Source of the DNA: Aricia agestis
Taxonomy: Eukaryota > Arthropoda > Insecta > Lepidoptera > Lycaenidae
Assembly (NCBI RefSeq): GCF_905147365.1
Contig: NC_056417.1
Location: 9,198,501-9,262,500 of the forward strand
Reading direction: 5' to 3'
Length of the DNA: 64,000 bases
Positions 21,083 to 32,776 of this stretch are shown here, piece by piece (position 1 is the stretch's first letter; each line of letters begins with the position of its first letter). Made by a program: the position numbers and the translations under genes. Below the pieces are notes generated by a model. The model had not been told where the DNA came from. It saw nothing but the letters and a program-made list of their open reading frames with translations, and ran no database searches.

Positions 21083-21652
21083 ATTAATTTTCAAGTGTTA
21101 CGTCTTGTGTGTCAGAAATAAGTTAATAATATAATATTTCTAACCTATCAAAGTGCGTATGATTATGACATAACCCTAGTTTTAAGACTTCACAATCTAA
21201 GATTGTAAAAGCATTTAGGTAAATCGTATATTGGGTTAGCACATATAAATTTCTCCCTTATAACTTTTGGTGTTTTGTAACTAGTTAAAAGTAGTTGAAA
21301 CATACAAAAGGTATGTTTATTATTATTTTATACGAAACAACAAAGTTATAACTTACAATAATATAGGTAATATAGACACAATGCTGTATTTTTATTGCAG
21401 TAATAAATATTTAATTTTAGAATCTGTGTATCATTTTCTTGCCTTCTATTCATTAACAGTAAATGAATACTAGAAATACTAATTATTGTTATTAAAATGT
21501 TTGTTCCTTGGTGTTAATTCAACAAAATAAATTTAAAGATCGACTTGATTTAAGTATTTATTTCATAAAATAATTAATTAACATTGTTCTTAGATCTAAA
21601 TACTAAAATCTGAAACTTGTAACTGTAATAACAATGTAAACGCTAGGCCTAA

Positions 21653-22490
21653 GGCTCTGTCCCCATCAGACACGGCGCGGCGCCGGCACCGTGTTACGGC
21701 ACGACGCCGCCACCGTGATACGGTACGGCGCCGCACCGTGTCACGGTGCCGCGTACGGTGCGTCCCTATTCAGTCGATATTTGCGCTCGAACGAGAGTGC
21801 TTGTCTGGATAATGGATATGGATCGCGAAAATTTTTTTCATCAAAAAAGAATCATTAAATATTTTTTGAAGTCGGTTAAAAAGAAACCGAGGAAATTTTA
21901 TCTATTATTTATTATTATTTTTTTTTTTTATGAAATAAGGGGGCAAACGAGCAAACGGGTCACCTGATGGAAAGCAACTTCCGTCGCCCATGGACACTCG
22001 CAGCATCAGAAGAGCTGCAGGTGCGATGCCGGCCTTTTAGAGGGAATAGGGTAATAGGTAGGGATTGGAAGGGAAGGGAATAGGGGAGGATAGGGAAGGG
22101 AATCGGGCCTCCGGTAAACTCACTCACTCGGCGAAACACAGCGCAAGCGCTGTTTCACGCCGGTTTTCTGTGAGAACGTGGTATTTCTCCGGTCGAGCCG
22201 GCCTATTCGTGCCGAAGCATGGCTCTTCCACGTATCAACTATTTGATTATAGATAAAATTTCCCCGGTATACATGACAATATTTGCATTACGCGACTTTG
22301 ATATGTATTTTCATATTATGCCTCGTTTAAGTTTGGACACAAATTTTGTTCGGATGTTTCTCCAGAATAGGGGCGCACGGTGCACCGTACACGGCACCGT
22401 GTCACGGTGCGGCGCCGTACCGTATCACGGTGGCGGCGTCGTGCCGTAACACGGTGGCGGCGCCGTGCCGTGTCTGATGGGGACGCAGCC
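21653..22490. mobile_element. Large GC-rich foldback MITE with TAA duplication
   Basis: Inverted arms of about 120 bp made of CACGGTGCGGCGCCGT-like blocks, starting GGCTCTGTCCCCATCAGAC and ending with its near inverse. TAA is at 21650-21652 and 22491-22493. A SINE (about 21908-22235) is inserted inside it. The element ends 7 bp from the POLG2 stop codon, so POLG2 transcripts must either end in it or run through it. Confidence 0.82.
21908..22235 (-). mobile_element. Metulj-like SINE, copy A
   Basis: The T-run on the plus strand is the poly-A tail of a minus-strand SINE. The body contains gggtcacctgatggaaagc, cgcccatggacactcgcagc, a gggaatagggtaat purine tract, cctccggtaaactcactcac and a gcgcaagcgc core. 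Five copies are present in this window. Confidence 0.75.
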
Positions 22491-22497
22491 TAACTCT

Positions 22498-25400
22498 TCA
22501 ATTCTTGCACAGAATTTGGGCATATGATTCAAGATCAGCAATGTGGATTTGCTCCTGAAAAATAAGGGAATTCCTTAAAATTATAATGTTATAACTTGGC
22601 TTGACACGCTACCGCGTGTCTAGATTAGCATCAATAAAAATATCCACTACTATTCCTGACTATTCTCTCGGTGGACACAGAAATGATAAGTATACAATGT
22701 ATGCCTTGATTGATATGTCAGAAAAGTGGCTCTACTGTCTGTCTACAAGGACAAAACACTATTATTCAACTGTAACATCTGTAAAGTGTATTCCTATTCA
22801 ATGTTAGTAAAGTAAAATAACATATTGCTAATGGGCTATTGAATTCATATTATGGTTTCTTGCTATAAAAATATGATCCCAAAAGACATATTAGTTTCGC
22901 TCAAGATAAAATATATTATTATTTTTAATTTTTTTAATTTATTTTTACAAAATAAATTATTATATTTTTTTATAAATTTAATATTAATTAATTTTATTTT
23001 AATTTAAATATATTATTTATATTTAATAATTTTTTTTTATTAAATTATTTAATTTAATTTTTTTTTAATATTTTTTTAATTAATTTATTTTATTAATTTT
23101 TATTTATTATTTAATTTTTAATTTATTAATTTATTATTTATTTTTATAATTTTATTTTTAATTTTTTATAATTATATTTTTTATTTTTTTATTTTTAGTT
23201 TTTATTATTTACATAGTGATGTTAATTACAAAGGTTATATAATATATCAATGAGAAAAGTGTCAATATATTATAAGAGTTTAGACCGAAATTTATTTTTA
23301 ACAATATTCATCTTCGAAAATGCTTGGTCTGCACACAATGGGTCGGCATCCGGATGCGGACCGCTGTCCGCCATTTGGTGACCCCTGGTCCAGACTATAC
23401 TATTTGTTTGTTACCTACTTTGACTGATTGTTTGAATTCCAATGCAAAAAAAAAAAAGCCAAGTGCGAGTTGGACTCGCCCATGAAGGGTTCCGCAGCAG
23501 CAATAAGGTTTATTTTTATGAAATTAAGAGGTTTTTGATTTATTTCAGTTGATTTAATGAAAGTTAAATTAAGGTTTACCATTTATGACGTATAAAAAAA
23601 CTACTGGCTAGATCTCGTTCAAACCAATTTCCGTTGGTAGTTTTTGTAGTAATGTACATCATATATTTCTTTTAGACTTATCATGCCCCTACTTTAGAAG
23701 TTAGAGGGGGGGCGGGGGGGACGACGACGACGACGACACACATTTTAACACTTTGGAAGAGTGTCTCTCTCAAACTATTCAGGTTGGAAAAAATGATATT
23801 AAAAACCTCAACATGATTTTTGAAGACCTATCCATAGATACCCCACACGCATAGGTTAGATGAAAGTTTTTTTTTGTTTCAGTTGTGTCTATGGGGACCC
23901 CTAAAATTTTTAATATTTTTTCCATTTTTGTATCAAAATCTTAAAGCGGTTCACAGACTACATCTACTTACCAAGTTTCAATAGTATAGCTCATATAGTT
24001 TCGGAGAAAAGTGGCTGTGACATACGGACGGACAGACAGACAGACAGACATGACGAATCTATAAGGGTTCCGTTTTTTGCCATTTGGCTACGGAACCCTA
24101 AAAATTATAATAATATAGATTTGATAGATGAATTCCATCCACAGGTGTAGTTCCAATGGTTGTTCCAAATTACTTAATAAAGTAGACAAATTTTTACCTG
24201 ATCTTGTAAATCGAATGAAAATTTGGGCAGCCAGGTAGATATTTTCTTCAGGGTCAACTTATAATTTATCAGTTTTGCTAAATCTACCATTGTCTGGTTT
24301 TGTTGGGGGTCATCTGAAATACCAATTACAATATTATTTTATTATTCTTTTAAACCAGGGTTTAAAAGAATAATAAAATACCAACCTTTTGGCACGCAAG
24401 GGCCACAAGGTGGCAAAATAAACTAAAGGGAAATAAGTGTTTGTTATAAAATGACACAAACATTTAGTTCTTAAGAGGCAATTACTAGTGGCAATATTAG
24501 AAAACATTGTTTTTGATACGTTATAGAACTTATTCATAGCGACCGCTGTTTTAAACAATATTTTTACCCCCTTGGTCTTGTTATTATAATAATATGTGCT
24601 ATTATGCAGAATAATATTTAACCTTGTAAGTTGAAGGCAAAAGAGAATTTGTAAGGTGCCAATTTATTATGCAATCTCACATATCCTTCTTTTGTTCCAT
24701 TGGATGCAGCATCCAGCATTATTGTAAGCAGAGCTGTTTCCAGACCCAGTTTACATACCAGGCATGATTTATCTGACTTCTGAAATAAAATTATACTGCT
24801 TGAATGAAAAAATTATATTACGAATAATTGTATACAAATTATAATGTTATTGGTCATTAAAAATGTGTATTGTTATGTATAGTTTTTCTTTAATATGTAT
24901 ATTGTATTGGATGTTTATTGGTCCTTAAAATTGAGTAAGCAAATTTCTTCTAGGAATACTAAATCTTTGTAGAAATAAAAAACTTTGATCCTTACATCAG
25001 TGTTCAACTTAATACTTTCTACAACTTGCTGCCCCCATGGAAAATTGGCTGTAATATTCACATTTATAATGTTATCTTCTTGCTTCATATCATTGATCAA
25101 GAATATACTAGGAGTTGTGGTAATCTGAAAAATACATTTTTTACTAATGTGACATACCTACAGACTACAATTTAGGGCCTACAAAGTTGTTTTGGAGTGT
25201 TAATGGAAAGCAAATGTTAATCAAAATAATGCTATCTTATGTTTTATTTTGGCCACTACATTTTGCCATCATACTGAGATGATATTGATAAGAGGCTGGG
25301 AATGTAAAACAGTTTTCTAAGGGTCAATTTATAATAGCGCAGAGTCGAAGCGCGTGGAAGCGTCAAATTCGCAACAAGTCGAACGAATGCGCGCGGATTC

Positions 25401-26298
25401 GCCAGAGTGCCTACAGTGATGACGCGTAGATTCACTTGTGTGCGCTTGGATTCGCGAACTTGGTCAAGCGAATTCGCCTTTTTAAATTCTCAAAAGTAAT
25501 ATGAGTGTTAACGCATTGGAGTTAAGGTTGAATTTGTTATGTTCTGTTTTAATAATTCGCTTCGATGCGCTTCTACTCTGCGCTAGTATAAATTGACCCT
25601 AAAGTGACAAAAGGCAAGAACAGCCTGAACAGCCCTACAAATACTGTAAGTAATAGTTTTATACTATTGTTTTTTCAATTATTTTATATTGACGGATACC
25701 TGGTAGAAACTGCTTACAGCGGTAAGGCCGCCAATTTGCACATTTTTATAAATTTGTAAATTTTATTGTAATTGTATTGTCATTGTTTTATGTATCTTTT
25801 GTTGTGTTCTTGATTTTGTATGTTACCTTATGTGCAAATAAAGAATTTATAAATAAATAAATAAATCTATAAATTTAATACCTATAGTTGTATTAATCAC
25901 TCTAACATTAGAAGTTTACTTACAGAGCTCCACCAATACTTTCTATACCTTTGCCATTTAATAAAATATTGCATAATATCTTGCTTTGGATATACTAAAT
26001 GTAGCTTAAGTTCAGTTGGGTTTATTATTTTATAATCATTATCATTTTCTTTTAGTTCAAACTTATTTGGAACTAAAATTGGTTCTATAAATCCATATGG
26101 CACCTTTTTGTCATCTTTCTTCAAAAAAATGGGAATATTTTTGCTTGTTTTGGCATAAGTAAACTGTAAATACTGCGACCGAATATTATTTAGAAGAATC
26201 AAACTTGGTTTTTCTAATGACACAGTGGTTAGTGCATCTTTTACTTTTGGTCTAAAGAAATTACATTTGCTTAGAATCTTTCTGATTTCTACATTCAT
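22498..26298 (-). CDS. POLG2: DNA polymerase gamma accessory subunit (mitochondrial), second cistron
   Basis: Recognised exons: 25924-26298, 24996-25124, 24623-24779, 24198-24313 and 22498-22554. They join in frame to 277 residues. POLG2 is the processivity subunit of the mitochondrial replicase and is related to class IIa aminoacyl-tRNA synthetases. Diagnostic parts are VRLHNKLAPYKFSFAF (LHPCLAPIKVA in human) and the terminal EQIHIADLESYAQIL (MMHISKLKDFL in human). The start ATG lies inside the last GatC exon in another frame. The segment equivalent to the human TLENGLIHLRSRDT stretch is missing between the last two exons. Fly (about 360) and human (485) proteins are longer, so an exon may be unrecognised or lost. 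Confidence 0.82.
22880..23387 (-). mobile_element. hAT-type element with an AT-expanded centre, in POLG2 intron
   Basis: The right end (ccatttggtgacccctg) and the left part (attagtttcgctc) match the two ends of the hAT element at 46166-46453 in reverse orientation. The left terminus is degraded. The interior has become a long A/T-only tract (22949-23197). Confidence 0.65.
22949..23197. repeat. 249-bp tract of only A and T
   Basis: No G or C between C22948 and G23198; T-runs and A-runs alternate irregularly. It is inside a degraded hAT element. Confidence 0.95.
23446..24107. mobile_element. gggttccg-type repeat, subfamily B, copy 1
   Basis: It begins gccaagtgcgagttggact and closes with ttggctacggaaccctaaaa, with GAC and CAGA microsatellites inside. 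The reverse complement of the same sequence is at 47266-47880. Confidence 0.72.
25321..25599. mobile_element. MITE with TAA duplication in POLG2 intron 1
   Basis: GGGTCAATTTATA at the left is inverted at the right (TATAAATTGACCC), followed inward by gcgcagagt/actctgcgc and gaagcgc/gcgcttc blocks. TAA is at 25318-25320 and 25600-25602. Confidence 0.82.
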
Positions 26299-26884
26299 TT
26301 TTTATGGTTGTTTGTTTTTCTTCACATGCAACCTCATGCAATGGAATATTTCCAGGTGGTGCTACAAAATAATCATCCTCTATCACCATAGCATTCTTCA
26401 ATATATCAGCCTGACAGTTGCCTTGGGTAACTTTATCTTCTCTTAAACTAAGATTCCTAAAAATACAATAGTAAAATTTATTTTCATATGAATTCAGTAC
26501 TCAAAGCAATATTTATATTTTTTTAATGTATGTACAACACTATTTTATTAACTACGCAATGAAGAAAAAATAAAAGAATATGGACACTTAAATTACTTAC
26601 TCTTTTTCTAATACTGTGTATAGTGGTTCAACACCATTGGTATCAATGTGAAGGATTTTATTAGCAAAATTAATGGAGTCCTCCAAAACTTTTACTCCGT
26701 CTTTGGTATCAAACTTCACAAGGGATAGTCTTTCGAGCAGTGCAATAGTACTTTCATTTACTGTAACTGTTTCCTTATTAACGTCTTTTTCTAAAGTTGT
26801 ATTAGGAGTAAGTGGTACTTTGGTACTATATTGCCTTGATTTTAGTAAAAACTTAAACGATCTATAAATAGGCCTGTAATTCAT
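26261..26884 (-). CDS. gatC: Glutamyl-tRNA(Gln) amidotransferase subunit C, mitochondrial (first cistron)
   Basis: Two exons (26601-26884 and 26261-26456) give 159 residues. GatC stabilises the GatCAB complex that converts Glu-tRNA(Gln) to Gln-tRNA(Gln) in mitochondria. The N-terminus is basic (YRSFKFLLKSRQYSTK), suiting import. The family core follows: LLERLSLVKFDTKDGVKVLE, INFANKILHIDTNGVEPLY and DYFVAPPGNIPL (VEEYFVAPPGNISL in human). The POLG2 start codon lies at 26298, upstream of this stop, so the two frames overlap by 38 nt on one transcript. Confidence 0.93.
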
Positions 26885-27189
26885 AGTAATACCTATTTAT
26901 TAATTTTTAACTGTAAGATATACTTCTGATACACTGAAAATAAAGTTTTAAAATAGGTTTTTTGAATCACAACAACTTTGAACATAACCTAAAAATCCAA
27001 CTTTAAATTTCTATGACATTGACATTTGACAATGATAAGTGACAGCCATAATTTTTTATTTATGTTGAGGACCCGTGCAAATGACATAGGACTTTCTAGC
27101 ACGGAATTAATATATACTGACGTAGTACATATTAATTCCATGCTTTCTAGTTTCTACACTTCAAGCTTTTTGTCTATTTAATATTTATA

Positions 27190-27620
27190 TGATTACTAGC
27201 TGTTGCCCGCGACTTTGTCCGCGTGGACTTCAGTTTATAGCGCGCGATGTCAACAAAATTGGTGTTAAAAGCTTTTATTAACAAAATTGGTGCTAAGAAT
27301 AATAACAAACTAAATTTAAAAGCTTTTATAAAAAAACCCTGGTATCCCTTAAATAAAACAGCATTTTTTAAAATTAAACTTTGTTTTATGCCAAATTTTA
27401 AAGCTTATTTAGCCCCCCAATTACACAACTTTACCCATAAACTATTTATCATTGATAGGTTTAAGGTTACGTCACTGCATAAATAAAGTATTGAGCTATA
27501 TTTATTTTAAAAACGTAGAAAAGAAATAACAATCGAAAAAAATTGGAACTCGAACGTAAGATGATACCACCTCTTATAGAAAGACTTTTGAGCAAGCGAT
27601 GTAGGAGACGCACGGCGCCA
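27190..27620. repeat. Degraded dispersed repeat (LINE-tail type)
   Basis: ctagctgttgcccgcgact followed by tccgcgtggacttcagttt is a phrase I know from many lepidopteran repeat copies. Two near repeats of 'ttttattaacaaaattggtg' follow. No intact gene. It lies between gatC and the COX14-like gene. Confidence 0.5.
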
Positions 27621-28267
27621 TCTATTATAAAATTTTCGAACTAACAAATACTACTTTTTTTTAAATCAGCAAAAGTTTAATAAACTTTTAATAATATCCA
27701 TAAGTAATTAAAAAAAACGTATCCTGTAAAATTTGCTCACTGGTCGATTGGCCATTCAAGCACTAGGGCGGCGAAGTGTAGGAAAGTGATGTAATAACCA
27801 GAAACGTGCTCTTTTGTGTCCCCTCCAAAACTCCATCAAAAGTTTCAGTATAGTCTACCAATTTACTGAATCGACCGACTTGACTTCTTGACTGTACTGA
27901 CTTTATACTTAGACTTTGTCTAGAGTTAAGACCTGACTGACTTGACGATATAGAAGAAATTGTATTAAAGAATATTGTTTTCCCGCCATAATATTATACT
28001 CGACACTGGCCATGGTTATAGCCGAAGTGCCATTATAATAAAAAAAAAAGTGCTAACTGTCATTGTCATTTGTCAACAATTTGTCAATTTGTTATTAAAT
28101 TTTTTGACCGAACAATAATAATAATATTCTTTAAGAAAGGATTGAATAGTAATAGTGCGTTATTATTTTAATACGTTTTCATATTCAAACGTTACATCAC
28201 ATCACATTCCACATTATTGCATATTATAATTGCATAACCTAAAATTTTGTTTCATTTTTTCAGGAAA

Positions 28268-28474
28268 ATGAAGAAGCACGCTCGAAACATATTATATGAT
28301 AAACTACATAAAGGAGCTGTAGTATGTTGCATGGGATTAACAGCGTATGGATTCCTGCTTCTCGCTAACCATGGCTACAGGTACTTTACACAGGTACGGC
28401 CTAAAATTCAAGCCGCTAAAGAGGCAGCCGAGAGGGAGCTCCTATCAGAGGGTTCGTCGGATAAAATAATGTAA
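28268..28474 (+). CDS. Small mitochondrial membrane protein, COX14-like
   Basis: 68 residues: a basic N-terminus (MKKHARNILYDKLHKG), one hydrophobic helix (AVVCCMGLTAYGFLLLANHG), then a charged amphipathic tail ending SSDKIM. Human COX14, a cytochrome c oxidase assembly factor acting on COX1 translation, has the same size and plan with TVYGGYL, YRYF/YHYF after the helix, QAAEE in the tail and a terminal GIM. Here the TAYGFLL, YRYF, AAKEAAE and KIM parts align. The coding region starts just after a tttttcag splice acceptor (28263), implying a non-coding first exon upstream. An AATAAA lies at 28599. Similarity is short, so the name is tentative. Confidence 0.65.
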   Translation: MKKHARNILYDKLHKGAVVCCMGLTAYGFLLLANHGYRYFTQVRPKIQAAKEAAERELLSEGSSDKIM

Positions 28475-28598
28475 TATACTAGTAATTTAAGGCATAATTT
28501 GTAGATACACTTAATTAATCCAGTTAAGCATTAAATTTATTGTTTGTTACTATGAGAATCTTTTTATTTAGAATCCATAAGATATTCTTATACACATT

Positions 28599-28604
28599 AA
28601 TAAA
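28599..28604 (+). terminator. Candidate poly-A signal of the COX14-like gene
   Basis: AATAAA 125 nt after the stop, followed by a tttatgttgt T/G-rich stretch. Confidence 0.6.
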
Positions 28605-28854
28605 GTTTATGTTGTCAGATGTTTTTAAACAATAATATTTTAATACCTCACTATAGTAGGTAATATAACTTATTAGTTATTTTATTTTTGTGTAAATAGA
28701 ATTTGCCTTTTAATATTAAGTTATCGATGGGCCTGGAAATGGTATTCTAATGATGAGGAGCACTAATAGATTGTAAGTATATTTGAATTGCAATAAGTTT
28801 TTCTTTGATGCAGGGATCTAAACCATTAAAAACCTATGTGATGATAATATTAAA

Positions 28855-29515
28855 AGTTTTAAATTATTAAAGTGTGTGGCTATCATTGTTGATATATTGT
28901 CGGTTATTGGGCCAAAGGCGTTCGCACTTAACTGTGCGGACATCGTCAGAGTCATAAAATATTGTAAATTCCACATTTATGCGGATAATATTCAAGTTTA
29001 CATCTCATTCAAGCTAAGTCAAATACATGAGGTGGTTAGGATGCTTAACAAGGACCTGGCCCGGATTTCGGAGTGGGCTATAGCCAATGCACTTGTTTTA
29101 AACCCGGATAAAACTTAAGTATATGGCATTAGGCACAAAAATCCAAATCCATAAAATAAAAGCAGCACAGCCGTTATTATACATAGATGGACAATCAATC
29201 GACAACATGAGCGAGACTCGAAATTTAGGTGTATTAATGGATGAAGGTTTAAACTTCGAAAAACATATAACTAAAACTGTTAGCAATTGCTTTTACCGAC
29301 TAAAAGTTCTGTATAAAATTAGAAACTTTCTGCCTACTGATTTACGTATTATGCTATGTGAATCACTTATTTTGTCCAAATTAAATTACGCAGATGTAGT
29401 TATTGGCCCCTGTATGTTATCTAGAACCAAAAGGCTAATACAAAAGGTCCAGAACTCTTGCGTCAGGTTCATTCATAGCGAAAGGGCTGCCCCCCCTGGA
29501 TCATGTTGACGTCCC
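28855..29515 (+). pseudogene. Decayed LINE reverse transcriptase fragment
   Basis: Conceptual reading in two frames gives IYADNIQVYISF (YADD changed to YADN), an ISEWAIANALVLNPDKT block, then LGVLMDEGLNFEKHI and LNYADVVIGP. This is the palm-to-thumb part of a CR1/Jockey-type reverse transcriptase. A stop after DKT and a frame change show it is dead. It is separated by about 250 bp of other sequence from its C-terminal part at about 29770-29960. Confidence 0.8.
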
Positions 29516-29769
29516 TACTAAGTATATTATCTAGTACTTTCATCTATAAACTAAAAATAATGAAACGAATTTTTGCCATTTGTTTGCCATACAACATTTT
29601 TTCAATTATTTTTTTTCAAAAAAGTTTTCAAAACAAAAAATTATTAATTTTTTATTCTTTATAAGAATAAAAAATTAATAATTTCACCTAGCTTATAAAG
29701 ATCTGGTTTGCCCCCCCCTGGCCCAGAATCTGCATGATTTGTCCCCCCCCCCTGGCCCAGAACCTGGAT

Positions 29770-29960
29770 ACGCCCATGCTCGTATCTTCTTATTAATCTT
29801 CTGCACCACACCTCCGCGTTCAGGGGTAGCTTCCGGTACCTGGCCAGCAAGGTCTGGAACAATCTGCCGCCTCCGATCCGTGCTCTGAGAACAATACACG
29901 GATTTAAGCTCAAATACAAAGCTCTCTTGATACAGCAACAGCTGTCGACAAATATCTAAT
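29770..29960 (+). pseudogene. C-terminal remnant of the same LINE
   Basis: A plus-strand reading gives SFRYLASKVWNNLPPPIRAL and FKLKYKALLIQ, matching the conserved tail (SFR...WNSLP..IR...FK..LK) found at the end of CR1/Jockey ORF2 proteins. Confidence 0.65.
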
Positions 29961-31500
29961 TTATTAATAAAAACGCCGACTTAAGAAAATATAATATAAG
30001 TACTTATGTATAGTAGTATTTATGTACTTATAATATTATGTATCTTAATTAAGTATATTGTATAATATATATCTATCTTATAATATTACAATATTTGTTT
30101 TGAAATAGCAAATTTATTAATTACAGCTTACATTATATTTACATTTAATAATTGATACGTTATTAACTTTTGAAATACCTACCGGGAAGGTTGTAAGCTG
30201 GAGCCACGGCGGTATGACTCCATGTCACCAAGGCCTTTGCTTGCAGCACAAGTTGTACAAAACCCAGGATCACATAATTATTACGCACTTTTTATTTACA
30301 TAATAAGTATAGGTATTATTACCTTTTAGTTTTTGTATATAGTACAAGTTTTTTTTATGTTTTTGTGCAACTAGTATGATAGTTTAGTTAGGTCGAGCGC
30401 ATAGACGCGAAACCTGTAGCAACTAGCACTAAGCGCGTCCCCGCGCCGACTAACTTGTAGTAATTATTATAATATTATATTATTGTCTGTCCGAGTTGCA
30501 GACCATGGGAAAATTTGTCATCCTTATTAGTCCTGTTTTTAAACTATTTGTAAAAGAGTGCTGTTTGTGGGATCACAGACTGACAGGGGGCCACGGAAGA
30601 TCAGGCGCCACGGCTTGCCGCGGTCGATGCCTGAGTGGCTTTCCCATTAAACATGCGGTGTGTGCATTACGCAGCTATAACTGGCTACATATTGTTTAGT
30701 TTCATTTTAAGTGGTTAAGTGTTATACGTTTGTTATGTGCGTCATGTCAATTTACTTTAATATTCTATCTAACTTTGGCTGTGTTTTGTCCCTTGTGTGT
30801 TTAATAAAGATGTTTTTATTTATTTCTTTATTTATATAATGTTTGTCGCCACTGCTGTGCATTTCGGTAGTTTAGATGGATTAGTTGTTTTCTTTAATAA
30901 AAACTAAATTAATTTCAGCATGTATGTATTGAAATGAATTTGGTGGAGTGAAGATGTACTTAGGTTTACTTAAAAATATAAAATATCATTACCTACATGA
31001 TTTCCATGGATAATACACCATGTCACAATTTCTCTAGGCATTTTGGCATTATGATAATAATAATCAGTGAAATAATAATAATACCTCTGCCTTAATTCAT
31101 ACCTTTAATGTAAGTAAGTAAGTGTAACATAAGTATTCAGTCATTATGATTTTTTTCATGTAATTTGTTGTGTAGATTATGATATAGATATTATAAGCTC
31201 AAATCTCATGCTATCTGTATAATTTGAAGATGCTTAAGTAAGTATTATCACTTTATTTTATTAAGTACACCTTCCTCCTTCCTTTCCATTACACCAAATC
31301 TAAACAACACACATCAAGTCTTTTCAAAAAGTCACCTCCACAAGTACCTACGTGGAACCGAACTAGGAAGCTCGTTTGATGTAGTTTATTCGTTATTTAT
31401 TTTGTACGGAGTCGGGTTTTGTCGACCGCCCTATAATAACAGTCCGCTTCTGCCGTAATTAAAAAGGCGTCCGAGTGTTAACTCTACTCAAATACTCTAC
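29961..31500. other. Gene-free AT-rich stretch
   Basis: No host gene recognised. It contains short GC-richer islands (30180-30260 and 30390-30680) that look like old repeat pieces, and an AATAAA-containing tail near 30800. Short ORFs here have no recognisable motifs. Confidence 0.4.
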
Positions 31501-31501
31501 T

Positions 31502-31838
31502 CCAGGCCGCAACATATACAGTGCTGCAATGTATGTGTTGCGGCATCGTATCGCAAAAACATGGCGCAAATGCGATGCGATGTCGCAAGTCGTAACGTAA
31601 AAATATCATCAGATACGACACTGTACGATAAGACGCTAACCAACTTAAAGCTCGTACACAAAACTGCAACTTTTTAAAGTGTTTATTATGACTTGGAATG
31701 TTCTTGCCACCGATATATTTTGCGATGCGACGTCACATCGCAGTTCTGTGTACGAGCCCTTTAAAATTGCCACGATGCGTTCTGCGGCGTCGTAGATTTT
31801 TACGATGCGATGCCGCAACGCAGTGTGAATTGTGGCCT
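31502..31838. mobile_element. Probable MITE with nested inverted repeat
   Basis: Ends ccaggccgcaac / gttgc...ttgtggcctgg are inverted, with a second inner pair (aagctcgtacacaaaactgc at 31648 and its near-inverse ending 31760). Rich in gatgcgatg/cgcaac motifs. Confidence 0.55.
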
Positions 31839-32776
31839 GGCCCTTTGGTCGCTGTGACAACAGTACGTTGAATATTTGCACATAGAAAAAGGAAAGGCTT
31901 GTGAAAATGCTCCGAAATAAATAGAAACAGTTTTAGCGATCTTTGAACGAGTAAAACAAGGTCTTTGGTTTGGTTTGGCTTACCTAAGGTAATTTAAAGA
32001 GACATTGAGCCAATGCAGGAGGCATTAATTTCTTTAGTGCCTAAGTGTGTGGGCAATACAGGAGGACACACTATTTCTTGGCAAGCTCTAAATTGCTAGA
32101 ACACGGAATCATGGGTAGAAAAAGAAATGAGAAAATATAATGAAAACCCGTACCAGAAACGCGTCAGATTGTTAATAATGGCGACAAGTCGTTTAGGTAA
32201 ACAGCATAATATATGAGCATAATATCTACGCGTCCTTTTACTGAGAGCCAGGCGTCCGTCGGGATTCACAAAGGAAAACTTGGATAGGAATGGATCTTTA
32301 CAGAACTTTTAAAGGTATAGAATTGAGCACACTTCAACTATCTAGTGCAAGGAAAGGACATTTGAAGCGTTACATTTTAATCTATAGAAAAGATGTTTTA
32401 TTTTAAATATTAGAGATTGCTTTTTTAGCGTGTACAGTCGAGCAAATATTTTTTTGCCTGCAGTCACGCAGGTGAAATAGATAATTCCACGTAGAAAAGC
32501 TGGTGAGTGCTGCAAGCTTAGCAGTTTGCTACTTGGCTGTGCTCAATTTTCGGCAAGTGTAGGTATAATATTATGATTTCAAAAGGTATCTATTACGAAT
32601 TTACTATATAGTCGTAGATTTAACCTTTAGATAGTAGGCCAAGGTTTCGGCGCCGTGCCTAAATAATAAATAAGGGGCCAAATTTAAAGATCCGTAATGT
32701 TGAGTTGTTAAGGTTAAACGAGTGATGTATCTTTTAACAGGTACGTTGGGGCTTTAGCATATAAATATTAAACAAC

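Noticed and set aside
22601..22807. 68-residue plus-strand ORF as a gene
   Set aside because: It lies in the POLG2 intron, has no motif, and is more simply non-coding sequence or a decayed antisense exon.
28876..29509. Functional reverse transcriptase gene
   Set aside because: The catalytic motif is changed to YADN, the frame is broken and the N-terminal two-thirds are missing.
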